Source: Kribbella aluminosa
GTDB taxonomy: Bacteria; Actinomycetota; Actinomycetes; Propionibacteriales; Kribbellaceae
Reading direction: 5' to 3'
Length of the DNA: 64,000 nucleotides
Assembly (NCBI RefSeq): GCF_017876295.1
Contig: NZ_JAGINT010000001.1
Coordinates: 3,596,001 to 3,660,000 of the forward strand
The notes beneath the pieces were generated by a model that was not told the origin of the DNA, made no database searches, and worked only from the letters and a program-made list of their open reading frames with translations. Both the position numbers and the translations under genes were made by a program. Of the stretch, positions 51,970-61,371 are shown one piece after another. Position 1 is the stretch's first letter; each line of letters starts with the position of its first letter.

Positions 51970-53241
51970 ATGAGCGTCTTGGTCGTCGTCGCGGTGCTCG
52001 CGATCGTGCTGGTCGTGGCCGGGGTCGTCTGGGGGATCGTCGCGCTGGTTCGCCGGCAGGCGTACATCCGCTCGATCCGGGAGCGCGGCTGGAACTTCGT
52101 GAACACCCCGACGTGGGATTCCGTGGCGCGGTTGAGCAACCCGCCGTTCGGCATCGGCTTCGACCGGAAGCCGGACGACCAGATCAGCGGGGTGACCGCG
52201 GCCGGGCGGTCGTTCCAGGTGATCGAGTACAAGTCGCCGTACTGGTCCGGCTGGGTCGGCATGGTGACGCTGTCTCGCCGGCTGCCCGAGCTGTGGATCA
52301 CCGGCGGCGAGACCACCCCGCGGTACGGCGTCCTCGCGCAGGCGGTGCCCGCGCCGCCGCAGCTCGGACCCGGGTGGCAGGTCGGCACGATGGATCCGGC
52401 GTACGCGCAGGAGACGATGTCGCCGCAGTTGTGCCGGCAGCTGACCGCCCTCGCCGCGGGGCAACCCGGCGTGAACCTCAGCATCGACGGCGACCAGGTC
52501 GTCGTCCTCGATCCGCCGCGGAAGGACCTCGACCGGCTCGCGCCCTGGCTGGAGCAGCTCGGTGCGATCGCGACCTCGATCGACAGTACGCCGCTGGACC
52601 GGTGGATCCAGCCGGAGCCGGCGCGGCGGCTGACGTTCTACCACCACCCGGACTGGAACTGGATCGGCGTCGACGACAGCCTGCTGCAGTTCGCGCCGGT
52701 TCAGCGCGGCGGATCCAACCACCGCACCTCGGATGTGGTGCGCGGCCGGGACGGCGACGGGCCGCCGTTCGTCGCGTTCGAGCACCACTGGACGACGACC
52801 CGCACGGAGTCGTACACCGACAGCAACGGCAACACGCAGACCCGGACCGTCACCGAGCACCACTCCGAGCCGGTCCTGGGGTTCCAGCTGCCGGTCCGGA
52901 TGCCGCCGCTGACCGTCGGGCGCAAGGGGCTGAGCAGGGGCATCGAGTTCGAGAGCGCGGCGTTCAACAAGCAGTTCGCGGTCTTCGCGCAGGACGCGAA
53001 GTACGCGTACGACGTGATCCACCCGCGGCAGATGGAGTACCTGATGGCGGCGCAGGGCAGGCCGTTCCGGATCGAGCAGGACTGGGTCTGGTTCTCGCCG
53101 GGGGAGCACAGCCAGCCGGCGATCGCGCACTGCTCGCTGTACCTGCGCGGCTTCCTCGGCCGGGTGCCGCGATTCGTCTGGCGCAACCTCGGCCTCCCGG
53201 ACACGCCGTACCCGGCGATCGAGAGCACGCCCGTGGGCTAG
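51970..53241 (+). CDS. membrane-anchored hypothetical protein with DUF3137-like C-terminus
   Basis: A 423-residue protein. One N-terminal membrane segment (VLVVVAVLAIVLVVAGVVWG) is followed by two soluble domains. The C-terminal part (LSRGIEFESAAFNKQFAVFA, then YDVIHPRQMEYLMAA) has the pattern of DUF3137 proteins. HHWTTTRTESYTDSNGNTQT lies between them. No function is known. The start is leaderless: TAAGGT (51958-51963) lies 6 nt before ATG 51970, so expression is independent of the broken helR. Confidence 0.72.
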   Translation: MSVLVVVAVLAIVLVVAGVVWGIVALVRRQAYIRSIRERGWNFVNTPTWDSVARLSNPPFGIGFDRKPDDQISGVTAAGRSFQVIEYKSPYWSGWVGMVTLSRRLPELWITGGETTPRYGVLAQAVPAPPQLGPGWQVGTMDPAYAQETMSPQLCRQLTALAAGQPGVNLSIDGDQVVVLDPPRKDLDRLAPWLEQLGAIATSIDSTPLDRWIQPEPARRLTFYHHPDWNWIGVDDSLLQFAPVQRGGSNHRTSDVVRGRDGDGPPFVAFEHHWTTTRTESYTDSNGNTQTRTVTEHHSEPVLGFQLPVRMPPLTVGRKGLSRGIEFESAAFNKQFAVFAQDAKYAYDVIHPRQMEYLMAAQGRPFRIEQDWVWFSPGEHSQPAIAHCSLYLRGFLGRVPRFVWRNLGLPDTPYPAIESTPVG

Positions 53242-53293
53242 CTCGAGTCTCCCGGCGGGAATGCGGTTGCCTTGAACGTGGTTGGATTCCGGC

Positions 53294-54667
53294 GTGTTGA
53301 ATCAACGAACCGTCGTCATTTTCGGCGCCAGCGGTGACCTGAGCTCGCGGCTGTTGCTGCCCGGACTGGGCAGCCTGCTCGCCGGGCCGCGCGCCACGAG
53401 CGTACGGATCATCGGGACCGGCCGGTCGCCGCTCGCTCCGGACGAGTGGACCGGCAGGGTGCAGGCCGCCTTCGGCCACGACCTCAGCCCGGCTGCGGCC
53501 GAGACGCTGGCGACCACGCAGTACGTCGCCGGTGACCCGACGGATCCGGCGCACCTGCGGGCGCTGCTCGAGCTGGCCGGTCCGGCGCCGGTGTTGTACT
53601 TCTCGCTGCCGCCGGCCGTGACCACCGCGATCGTGCAGACCCTCCAAGGCATCGACCTGCCCGCCGGTACGGAGCTCGCGTTCGAGAAGCCGTTCGGGAC
53701 CGACGCCGCGTCCGCCGCCGAGCTGAACAAGCTGGTCGGCACGCTCGTCCCCGAGGAGAACGTGCACCGCGTCGACCACTTCCTCGGCCGGACCGCGGTG
53801 CTGAACCTGATCGGCCTCCGGTTCGCGAACCGGCTGTTCGAGCCGGTCTGGAACGCCGAGCACATCGAGAGCATCGAGATCGTGTACGACGAGACCCTCG
53901 GGCTCGAAGGCCGCGCGCAGTACTACGACAACGCCGGCGCGCTCGTCGACATGATCCAGAGTCATCTGCTACTGGTTCTCGCGCTGCTCGCGATGGACGC
54001 GCCGGCGACGATGGACGCGGTCGAGGTCCGGAGCGAGATGGCTCGCGCGCTCCGGAGCACGCAGCTGTACGGGTCGACGCCGGAGGCGAGCCGGCGGGCG
54101 CGGTACACGGCCGGCGGCAGCGTTCCGTCGTACGCCGACGAGGCCGGGGTGGATCCGGGGCGGGAGACCGAGACGCTGGCGGAGGTGACCGTCGAGGTGG
54201 ACACGAACCGCTGGGCGGGTGTGCCGATCACGCTGCGGTCCGGGAAGGCGCTCGGGGTTGCGCGCAAGGAGATCGTGGTCAAGTTCAAGCCGCTGCGGCA
54301 TCTGCCGTCCGGCTTGCACGGCAGTCGCGACGGGGAGACGTTGCGGATCGGTCTGAATCCGGGGGAGTTGTCGCTGTCGGTTCCGGCGCTCGGGGTCGAC
54401 GGGCCGTACACGATGGGTCAGGTGTTCCTGGACGCGACGCTGCCGTCGTCGCCGGTGCTGCCGTACGGCGAAGTACTGAACGGGATCCTGCGGGGAGACC
54501 CGCTGCTGTCGGTCCGGGGTGACGTGGCCGAGCGGTGCTGGGAGATCGTGGAGCCGGTGCTGGACGCATGGCGGAGCGGCGAGGTGCCGCTGGAGGAGTA
54601 CGAGGCGGGCTCGGACGGTCCGTCCCACTGGGCCAGTTTCGCACAGAATATTGACAAGGTTAAGTAA
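53294..54667 (+). CDS. zwf: glucose-6-phosphate dehydrogenase
   Basis: A 457-residue enzyme oxidising glucose 6-phosphate with NAD(P)+ to feed the pentose phosphate path. VVIFGASGDLSSRLLLPGL is the dinucleotide motif, AFEKPFGTD carries a substrate lysine, and VHRVDHFLGR contains the family's catalytic-site motif (RxDHxLGK/R). FANRLFEPVWN and GRAQYYDNAGALVDMIQSHL follow as conserved. GTG 53294 is taken as start; TTG 53282 and 53297 are alternatives. No pgl, tal or opcA gene is adjacent, so it may be a second copy. Confidence 0.88.
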   Translation: MLNQRTVVIFGASGDLSSRLLLPGLGSLLAGPRATSVRIIGTGRSPLAPDEWTGRVQAAFGHDLSPAAAETLATTQYVAGDPTDPAHLRALLELAGPAPVLYFSLPPAVTTAIVQTLQGIDLPAGTELAFEKPFGTDAASAAELNKLVGTLVPEENVHRVDHFLGRTAVLNLIGLRFANRLFEPVWNAEHIESIEIVYDETLGLEGRAQYYDNAGALVDMIQSHLLLVLALLAMDAPATMDAVEVRSEMARALRSTQLYGSTPEASRRARYTAGGSVPSYADEAGVDPGRETETLAEVTVEVDTNRWAGVPITLRSGKALGVARKEIVVKFKPLRHLPSGLHGSRDGETLRIGLNPGELSLSVPALGVDGPYTMGQVFLDATLPSSPVLPYGEVLNGILRGDPLLSVRGDVAERCWEIVEPVLDAWRSGEVPLEEYEAGSDGPSHWASFAQNIDKVK

Positions 54668-54728
54668 TAGTTCCAATATCCTATCCGATTCGGTTCTCCG
54701 GTTTCGCCGAGAAGAAGAGGTCACCGCC

Positions 54729-57195
54729 ATGACCAGATCCGTTCGGACCATGATTCGGGGCAGGGTGTTACGAGCCGCGGTTGCGGGGCTCGTGGTCGCC
54801 GGGCTGCTGCCGGCAGGTTTGAGTACGTCGTCAGCAGCACCGGCCACCACGACAAACACCACGGCCACCGCGGCTCCGCTGTCCGGGCCTGCGGGGGACA
54901 AGGCCGCCAAGCCCTACATGGGCTGGAGCAGCTACAGCATGCAGGTCTTCAACCCGAACGGCAGCAGCTGGATCACCGCCGACCAGCTGATCAAGCAGTC
55001 CGACGCGATGCACGCGAAGCTGCAGCCGTACGGGTACAACTACCTCAACATCGACGCCGGCTGGAACGACGGCATCGACGCGTACGGCCGTCCCACACCG
55101 AGCAAGAAGCTCTATCCGAACGGCCTGCAGGCGGTCTTCGACCACATCCACGCGAACGGCCAGAAGGTCGGCCTGTACGCGATCCCCGGCGTCAGCAAGT
55201 CCGTCATCGACGCCAAGCTGCCGATCTACGGCGCGCCCGGGTGCACCACCGCCGACCTGCCGGTGCAGCCGCTGCAGAAGGCGGACTACTGGGGGATCGG
55301 CTACCGCCTCGACTTCTCGAAGCCGTGCGCGCAGAAGTACATCGACTCGATCGCCGACCTGTTCGGCTCCTGGGGTCTCGACTTCCTCAAGTTCGACAGC
55401 GTGACGCCGGGTTCCGGGATCAGCGACCTGTCGCTGGACGCGCGGGACGACGTGAAGGCGTGGTCGCAGGCGCTGGCCCGGCACAAGATCTGGTTCGAGC
55501 TGTCCTGGGCGCTCGACATCAACTACGCCGACACCTGGAAGCAGTACGCCAACGGCTGGCGGATCGACTGGGACGTCGAGTGCTACTGCACGGGTACGGC
55601 GCTGACCGCCTGGCCGAACATCAACCGGCTGTTCCCGAAGCTCGCCGAATGGTGGCGGCACGCGGGGCCGGGCGGCTGGAACGACCTCGACTCGCTCGAC
55701 GTCGGCAACGGCTCGATGGACGGCATGACCAAGGACGAACGGCGTACGGCGGCAACGCTGTGGGCGGTGTCCGCGGCGCCGATGTCCATCGGCAACGACA
55801 TGACCAACCTGGACTCGTACGGCCTCAGCCTGCTGACCAACCCCGAGGTGATCGCGGTCGACCAGGGCCGGGCGTCCGGCGCACCCGGTGTCCACGAAGT
55901 CCAACCGGCAGGTGTGGTTCGCGCTGAACGCGGACAACTCGTACACCGTGGCCCTGTTCAACCTCGGCCAGACCGACGCCGACATGACGGTGAACTTCGC
56001 GGACCTCGGCCTGAACGGCGCCGCGAAGGTCCGCGACCTGTGGGCCCGCAAGGACGTCGGCACGTACGCGTCCAGCTACACGGCGAGCCAGGTACCGATC
56101 CACGGCGCGCGGCTGTTCAAGGTCACGCCGCAGAAGAACTCCGCGATCAGCGTGAACGACGACGACCTGCGGGTCACGTACGACGGCGCATGGCAGCGGA
56201 ACAACAACTACGAAGTACCCGCCGTCTCGCAGGCGCTGACCGTCGGCGTGACGGATTCGAAGACCGCTGCCGCGAAGACGCTCGACCTGCCGACCCGGAC
56301 GGTGCAGGTCAACAACAACGACCCGGGCATCGTCTACACCGGCAACTGGAACTACAGCTCCGGACGTGGGCTCGGCGACTACCAGGACGACGTGCAGTGG
56401 ACGGAGACGAACGGCGACGCGTTCTCGTACCAGTTCGTCGGCACCGGGGTGGACTACGTGACCGAGACCGACCCGGGGCAGGGCGACGTCGACATCTACA
56501 TCGACGGCCAGCTCAAGCAGACCGTGAGTACGTACCTGGATCCGTCGCAGGGGCACAACAAACCCCAGCAGGTCGTGTACAGCGTCTCGGACCTGCCGAA
56601 CGGCAGCCACACGATCCGGGCTGTGAAGAAGTCCGGCCAGTTCATGCTGCTGGACAAGCTGAACATCCGGCAGGAGAGCCTGCTGAACCCGGACACCGCG
56701 GCGTTCGACAAGAACGCGCCGGCCGACGTGAACGTGACCCTCGGGCGGGACCCGGGTGAACTCGACGGCATCGCGAACGCCGGCAAGGATCTCGTGAAGG
56801 GCACCGACTACACCGTCAACGGGAACGTCGTCACGATCGGCAAGGCGTACCTCGCGACGCTGCCGGTCGGGAACGCGGCGCTCGACGTACGGTTCCGCGG
56901 CGACTACCGCGACGACATCCACGCCACCAAGGACGACGGGGCATCGGTCAGCCTGACGTTCACCGGTACGAGGGTCGACTGGAGTACGGCGCTCGCACCG
57001 GATCAGGGTGACGCCGACGTGTACGTCGACGGCAAGCTGGTGCAGCGGGTGAACCTGCACAATGACGTCCGGGTGACGAACCGGACGGTGTTCAGTGCGA
57101 CCGGGCTCAAGAACGGGCAGCACGTGCTCAAGATCGTCAAGGTGAACGGTGACGTTCTCCGCAACGACGCGATCCGCTACACGATCGCCAAGTAG
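54729..57195 (+). pseudogene. secreted GH27 alpha-galactosidase with X2 module, frameshifted
   Basis: The first frame from ATG 54729 has a signal peptide (AAVAGLVVAGLLPAG) and a GH27 catalytic domain: YMGWSSYSMQ, YNYLNIDAGWND, FLKFDSVTPG (nucleophile Asp, about residue 223), RIDWDVE (acid/base region) and GGWNDLDSLDVGN. It runs off at VIAVDQ; the protein continues in the next frame as GRPAHPVSTKSNRQVWFALN. Length 2467 nt is one base more than a multiple of 3; one extra G in 55865-55867 explains it. Repaired, it would be 821 residues, with the GH27 beta domain, a carbohydrate-binding-like sandwich and an X2 module (FDKNAPADVNVTLGR). Whether the change is real or a sequencing error is open. Confidence 0.85.
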
Positions 57196-57209
57196 GTCGC
57201 AAGTTCTCG

Positions 57210-57287
57210 GGGAACAACCGGGGGTCCACCCCGCGACGCCTCCCCGCCCCCGAGCGAAGCGAGGGGGCGGGGCCCCTGGTTGTTCCC
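57210..57287 (+). terminator. two-part hairpin terminator after the alpha-galactosidase
   Basis: GGGAACAACCGGGG pairs with CCCCTGGTTGTTCCC (57273-57287) with one mismatch, enclosing an inner stem CCCCGCCCC/GGGGCGGGG. Confidence 0.75.
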
Positions 57288-57302
57288 TGAGTCACATCGC
57301 TC

Positions 57303-57324
57303 TGACTGACTGATCAGTCAGTCA
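57303..57324. promoter_or_regulatory. 22-bp perfect palindrome, TetR operator
   Basis: TGACTGACTGA followed directly by its reverse complement. It precedes a TAACCT -10-like hexamer (57330-57335) and the ferritin-like/TetR operon, so the operon's own TetR is the natural binder. Confidence 0.75.
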
Positions 57325-57386
57325 CTTGTTAACCTTGCCGGGGGGATCGAGCGCGCATCCCTGACGACCGAGTGAGGTGCCGCCTA

Positions 57387-58312
57387 TGTCTTTGAGTGAT
57401 CTGACCATCCCGCGCCGCCGCGGCCGACGACGGGAAGACTCCCGGCTGGCCGACCATGTCGACCGGCTCGGTGAGGAACATCCGCCGATCCCGCTGGGCG
57501 GCGTCGACTACACGATGCAGAAGCCGGGCCTGCTGGCTGAGCGGTTCGGCCCGGTGCTGGCCTACATGACCCGCGTCGAGCTCGAGGTCGAGCGGAATGT
57601 GCTCGAGCTGAACATCATGCTGCCCGATCCGCCGGAGGTGGATCGGCACTTCTACGCGGACGTGTGGATGCCGCAGGAGACCCGGCACGGGCAGATCCTG
57701 GACAAGCTCCAGGACCTGCTCGGCGTCGAGCCGCACGAGCCGAACCTCGACGAGGTGTCGTTCAGCCTCAAGCTGCTGGGCGCGCTCGGCAAGGTGCCGG
57801 GAGTCCAGGACATCAGCCGGATGCTGTACTACCTGACCGGACTGGCCACCGAGCGGTCCGCGGTCCTTGCCTACAACAGGTTCCACGCCGGGCTGGTCGA
57901 CCTCGGCGAGCGCGCCATCGCCGCCACGGTGGTCGCGCCGATCCGCCGCCAGGAGCCCGGCCACTTCGCGTACTACCAGATGGCCTCGCAGCAGCTGTGG
58001 GACCAGCTGTCGGGGTGGCAGAAGTGGCTGACGCGCGGGCTGCGGAAGCGTACGTTCGAAGTGGTAGGGGCCTACAACAAGCTTCAGGTCACCCAGTTCG
58101 GGGACGTGATGGACAAGCTGAAGATGAGCGACGGCGGCGAGGCGGAGCTGCGCAAGTACGCCGAGCAGGTCGGGCGCGCCGAACACGATCTGTTGTGGGC
58201 ACACCGCCGCGGGCTGAAGGTGCCGGACTACGTCTTCAAGTCCCTGAAGCGGTCCGCTGTGCTCGCTGCCGAACGGAAAGGCGACGTCTGGCCCGCCCCG
58301 CAACCGTCATGA
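57387..58312 (+). CDS. ferritin-like diiron protein (acyl-ACP desaturase-like)
   Basis: A 308-residue helical protein (starting MSLSDLTIPRRRGRRREDSR). The diiron ligand pattern is visible: ELEVERNVLELN, WMPQETRHGQIL (ExxH), LATERSAVLAYNRF and APIRRQEPGHFAYY (ExxH). These four helices match the ferritin-like superfamily of acyl-ACP desaturases and related oxygenases; homologues are sometimes mis-named LepA. It overlaps the TetR gene by ATGA, and a TetR operator precedes it. A lipid-modifying role is an inference. Confidence 0.78.
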
Positions 58313-58917
58313 CCGCACCGGCGCACCACCACGGTCCCCGTCATCGGACGCGCTCCACCAAGCGGCAGATCATCGTCGAGACCGCCGAGCGGTTGTTCGC
58401 GGAGCACGGGTACGACGCGACGTCGACGGCCCGGATCGCCGCCGAGGCCGGCGTACCGTCGGGGCTGGTGTTCTACCACTTCGCGACCAAGCTCGACCTG
58501 CTGCTCGCGGTCGTGCAGGAGCGCCCGGCGCCCGGTGAGGTACTGCGGTCCGCGGCGCGCGGCCGGACGGTGCGCCGGCGGCTGCGGGCGATCGTCGAGA
58601 CGATGGCCGCCGAGCTGGAGAAGGACCGCGCGGCCCGGATCATCGTGTTCCGGGAGGCGCAGGGCCGGCCGGAGATCGCTTCGCGGGCCAGTGAGACGTT
58701 CGCCGAGGCGACCGCGACCGTGGCCGACGTACTGGCCGGTGCCGATGACGTGGTCGCCGACCGGGCCCGGGTGCAGGCGGCCGCGGAGCTGGTGGTGAGC
58801 CGGGTGTTCCTGGACACGGTCGCGCTCGGCCAGGTGGAGACGGCGACCAAGCGGCACGCGGCGATGATCGACCTGATCGCGGAATCGCTGACCTGCGGCG
58901 TGCGCGTCCAGCGCTGA
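58309..58917 (+). CDS. TetR family transcriptional regulator
   Basis: A 202-residue repressor. After a His/Arg-rich leader, IVETAERLFAEHGYDATSTA and RIAAEAGVPSGLVFYHFATK form the HTH (residues 20-60). The helical ligand domain contains ETMAAELEKDRAARIIVFRE. The start overlaps the stop of the diiron gene (ATGA), so both are made from one message, repressed through the 22-bp palindrome upstream. A fatty-acid-type inducer would fit but is unproven. Confidence 0.87.
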   Translation: MTAPAHHHGPRHRTRSTKRQIIVETAERLFAEHGYDATSTARIAAEAGVPSGLVFYHFATKLDLLLAVVQERPAPGEVLRSAARGRTVRRRLRAIVETMAAELEKDRAARIIVFREAQGRPEIASRASETFAEATATVADVLAGADDVVADRARVQAAAELVVSRVFLDTVALGQVETATKRHAAMIDLIAESLTCGVRVQR

Positions 58918-58937
58918 ACGCGCACGCCGGGGTTGAT

Positions 58938-58994
58938 CAGGCCCAGAGGTTTCAGGCCCAGAGGTTTCAGGCCCAGAGGTTTCAGGCCCAGGGG
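58938..58994. repeat. 15-bp tandem repeat at a gene end
   Basis: CAGGCCCAGAGGTTT occurs three times without gaps (58938, 58953, 58968), then a variant CAGGCCCAGGGG (58983-58994). The variant encodes the last codons and stop of the NPP1-like gene on the minus strand; each copy carries the same stop. Confidence 0.85.
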
Positions 58995-59749
58995 TCGAAC
59001 GGGATCCCGGACGGCTTGGACGCGTTCAGCAGGTTGCGGAACCGATCGTCCTTGTCGGTGATCTTGATCGTGGCCGACCCGAAGTCGGCGGTCATCAGCG
59101 TGTCGCGCAACGACGTACTGGGGTAGCCGTTCCAGCCGACGAGCGGTGGGTAGCGCCAGTCGTGGTAGTGGTTCTCCGGCGGCTCGTCGTTGCTGTTGGC
59201 GAGCCGGAAGAAGTGCGTGCTGGCGCCGTCCTTGTGGTACACGATCTTCGGGTGCGAGCCGTCGAACCGGACCTGCGAGCGCGTGTAGGTGACCTGGCTG
59301 GAGTGCTGCGTGGTGGTCACGTACTCGACCTGGTTGGTGGCCTGGTTGACCCAGGAGATCACGTGCTCCCAGTCGTGCCGGTGACCGCCGAGGCTGCTGC
59401 CCGGCAGGGCCTGGTCCTTCTCGAAGTAGCTGGCGTACACGATCGCGCACCAGCCGTTGTTGCACTTCTCGCGGGAGTAGGTCTGTGAGTTGTCGAGGTC
59501 GGACTGGTCGCGGCAGTTGCCGTTCACGGCGCCGGTCGGGTTCAGGCCCGGGTTCAGCGTGCCGTCCGGTCCGATCGCGGGGGTGGCGTAGCAGCCGTCG
59601 GTGTCGTAGTCGTACGCCGGCGAGAACGACTGCTCGTACCCGTCGGCGTTCTGTGGGAGGTGCTGCGGCGGCTCGGCGTACGCCATCGCGGCCGAGGTGA
59701 TCATCAGGGCTGCGGTGCCGAGGACGACGCCGAGCGTTCTTCTGGGCAT
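58982..59749 (-). CDS. secreted NPP1/NLP-type (necrosis-inducing protein-like) protein
   Basis: A 255-residue exported protein. The signal peptide runs from MPRRTLGVVLGTAALMITSA to AMAYA. SLGGHRHDWEHVISWV (about residue 120) contains the NLP hallmark heptapeptide GHRHDWE, and YASYFEKDQALPG precedes it as in the family. Two cysteine pairs are likely (DGCYATP/NCRDQ and KCNNGWC). NLPs of microbes are cytolysins acting on plant membranes, but soil actinomycete members are uncharacterised. ATG 59749 has GAGGAG in front; the upstream GTG would swallow that RBS. Confidence 0.86.
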   Translation of the reverse strand: MPRRTLGVVLGTAALMITSAAMAYAEPPQHLPQNADGYEQSFSPAYDYDTDGCYATPAIGPDGTLNPGLNPTGAVNGNCRDQSDLDNSQTYSREKCNNGWCAIVYASYFEKDQALPGSSLGGHRHDWEHVISWVNQATNQVEYVTTTQHSSQVTYTRSQVRFDGSHPKIVYHKDGASTHFFRLANSNDEPPENHYHDWRYPPLVGWNGYPSTSLRDTLMTADFGSATIKITDKDDRFRNLLNASKPSGIPFDPWA

Positions 59750-59796
59750 GGTGCTCCTCACTTATTTCAGGGCGGTAAGGAACCTGCACACAGATC

Positions 59797-60996
59797 TTAG
59801 GACGAGTGAGCGGTCCGTGTGCTGAGCACGGCGAAGGCGACGATCGATACGGCGGTGAGGCAGGCGGGGACGAAGAAGACGTGTGGGAGACCGATGGCGG
59901 CGACGCCGATGCCGCCGATCGTGCCGCCGATGGCGGAGCCGAGGGGGATGGCGCTGAGGAAGATGCCGGAGGCGGTGCCGACGCCTTCGGGGTAGAGGCG
60001 TTGGGCGATCGTGACGCCGAGAGCGCCGACGCAGGCCCAGAGGCCGGCGGTCAGGGCCTGGCCGAGGAACAGGCCGGCGACCGATGTGCTGAGGGCGTAC
60101 GTGATGTTGCCGGCCAGGCCCAGTACGGCGCCGGCGGTCATCGCGCGCATCGCGCCGTACCGGTCGGCGAGCCGGGCGACGACCGGGAGCAGCAGAAGTT
60201 CGAGCAGCGGCTGGATGCCGATGACGGCGCCGCGGACGGCGTCGGAGACGTGCAGCTGGTCGGCCATGTAGATCGGCAGGTAGCCGAACTTGATCGTGTC
60301 GCCGGTCATCGCGAGCACGCACACCGCGGTGAAGACCAGCAGCGGCAGCATGTGGTCGATCCGGCGCCGTTCGGTCGAGGTGTCGCGGTGCGGGTCGTCG
60401 TACCGCTCGACGCGTTGCCGGCCGAGCGGGAGCACCTGGGCGAACACACAGACAGCCGTTGCCACCAGCAACGGTCGGAGTCCGAAGACACCGCCGAACC
60501 AGCTGCCGAACACCGGTCCGAGGATCCAGCCGGTGGTGAAGGCCATCCGGATCGTCGCGATCACCCGGTTCTCGGTGCGGGTCGGGTGCCGGCTGAGTTC
60601 GTCCCGGCAGGCCGCGAACAGCTGCGCCATCGAGCCGCCGGCGACGCTCAACGCGAGCGCGCTGATCACGAACGGCATCCACACCTTGGTCGACGCCGCC
60701 ATCGCGAGCCACCCGGCCGCACCGATCACCGCGCACACCCGGAACCACAGCAGCCGGTCGTGGCTCCGGTCCGACCAGCGGCCGACCAGGAATCCGGCGC
60801 GCGGAGCGGCCAGGTTCGTCACGTAGTACAGCCCGGCCACCGGCAGCGGCGTGTGCAGCTCACGGACCAGGAACAACGTCAGCTGAGGTGTCGCCGCCGA
60901 CACCCCGATACCGGCGACCAGCAACGACAGGAACGCGGAGCGGTAGAACCGCGACCGAAGGACGATGCCCAGCGCGGACTCGGGGCGGTCGTGCAT
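59797..60996 (-). CDS. MFS transporter, sugar-efflux (SET) type
   Basis: A 399-residue transporter with 12 hydrophobic segments. LLVAGIGVSAATPQLTLFLV is helix 1, GFLVGRWSDRSHDRLLWFRV is the cytoplasmic loop 2-3 motif, and SLSVAGG-like segments follow. Pattern and length match SetA-type exporters of sugars and glycosides. The FluC genes follow upstream on the same strand, with only 3 bp between this start and the FluC stop, so it may be co-transcribed with them. Confidence 0.84.
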   Translation of the reverse strand: MHDRPESALGIVLRSRFYRSAFLSLLVAGIGVSAATPQLTLFLVRELHTPLPVAGLYYVTNLAAPRAGFLVGRWSDRSHDRLLWFRVCAVIGAAGWLAMAASTKVWMPFVISALALSVAGGSMAQLFAACRDELSRHPTRTENRVIATIRMAFTTGWILGPVFGSWFGGVFGLRPLLVATAVCVFAQVLPLGRQRVERYDDPHRDTSTERRRIDHMLPLLVFTAVCVLAMTGDTIKFGYLPIYMADQLHVSDAVRGAVIGIQPLLELLLLPVVARLADRYGAMRAMTAGAVLGLAGNITYALSTSVAGLFLGQALTAGLWACVGALGVTIAQRLYPEGVGTASGIFLSAIPLGSAIGGTIGGIGVAAIGLPHVFFVPACLTAVSIVAFAVLSTRTAHSS

Positions 60997-60999
60997 CCA

Positions 61000-61371
61000 T
61001 CAGCTCCAGACGGCCTGGCTGACGGCGACGCCGAGGAAGACGCTGCCTAGCCCGGCGACGATGCTGGCGGTGACGTTGGCGACGGCAAGGAACCGCGCCC
61101 GGTCCTCGAACAGCCGGATCGTCTCGTAGGAGAACGTCGAGTAGGTCGTCAGCGCACCGCAGAACCCGGTGCCGACGAACAGCTGGACGCCGTGCGGGAA
61201 CGCGTTCGACGCCCCGGCCAGGAAGCCGAGGACGAGCGAACCGAGGACGTTCACGCTGAACGTGCCCCACGGGAACATCGAGTCGTGCCGGGCCTGGACG
61301 GCGCGGTCGGCGACGTACCGCAGCGGTGCGCCGATCAGGCCGCCGGCGATCACCAGCAGGAGCCGGGTCAC
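61000..61371 (-). CDS. crcB: fluoride ion channel FluC/CrcB, short subunit
   Basis: A 123-residue membrane protein with four hydrophobic helices. LLLVIAGGLIGAPLRYVADR gives the GGxxGxxxRY motif; VNVLGSLVLGFLAG and GFCGALTTYSTFSYETI give the pore-lining motifs with the conserved Phe and TYSTF. FluC channels are dimers that let fluoride leave the cytoplasm. The start overlaps the next crcB stop by 4 bp, so the two subunits are made together and probably form a heterodimer. No fluoride riboswitch was found upstream. Confidence 0.9.
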   Translation of the reverse strand: MTRLLLVIAGGLIGAPLRYVADRAVQARHDSMFPWGTFSVNVLGSLVLGFLAGASNAFPHGVQLFVGTGFCGALTTYSTFSYETIRLFEDRARFLAVANVTASIVAGLGSVFLGVAVSQAVWS

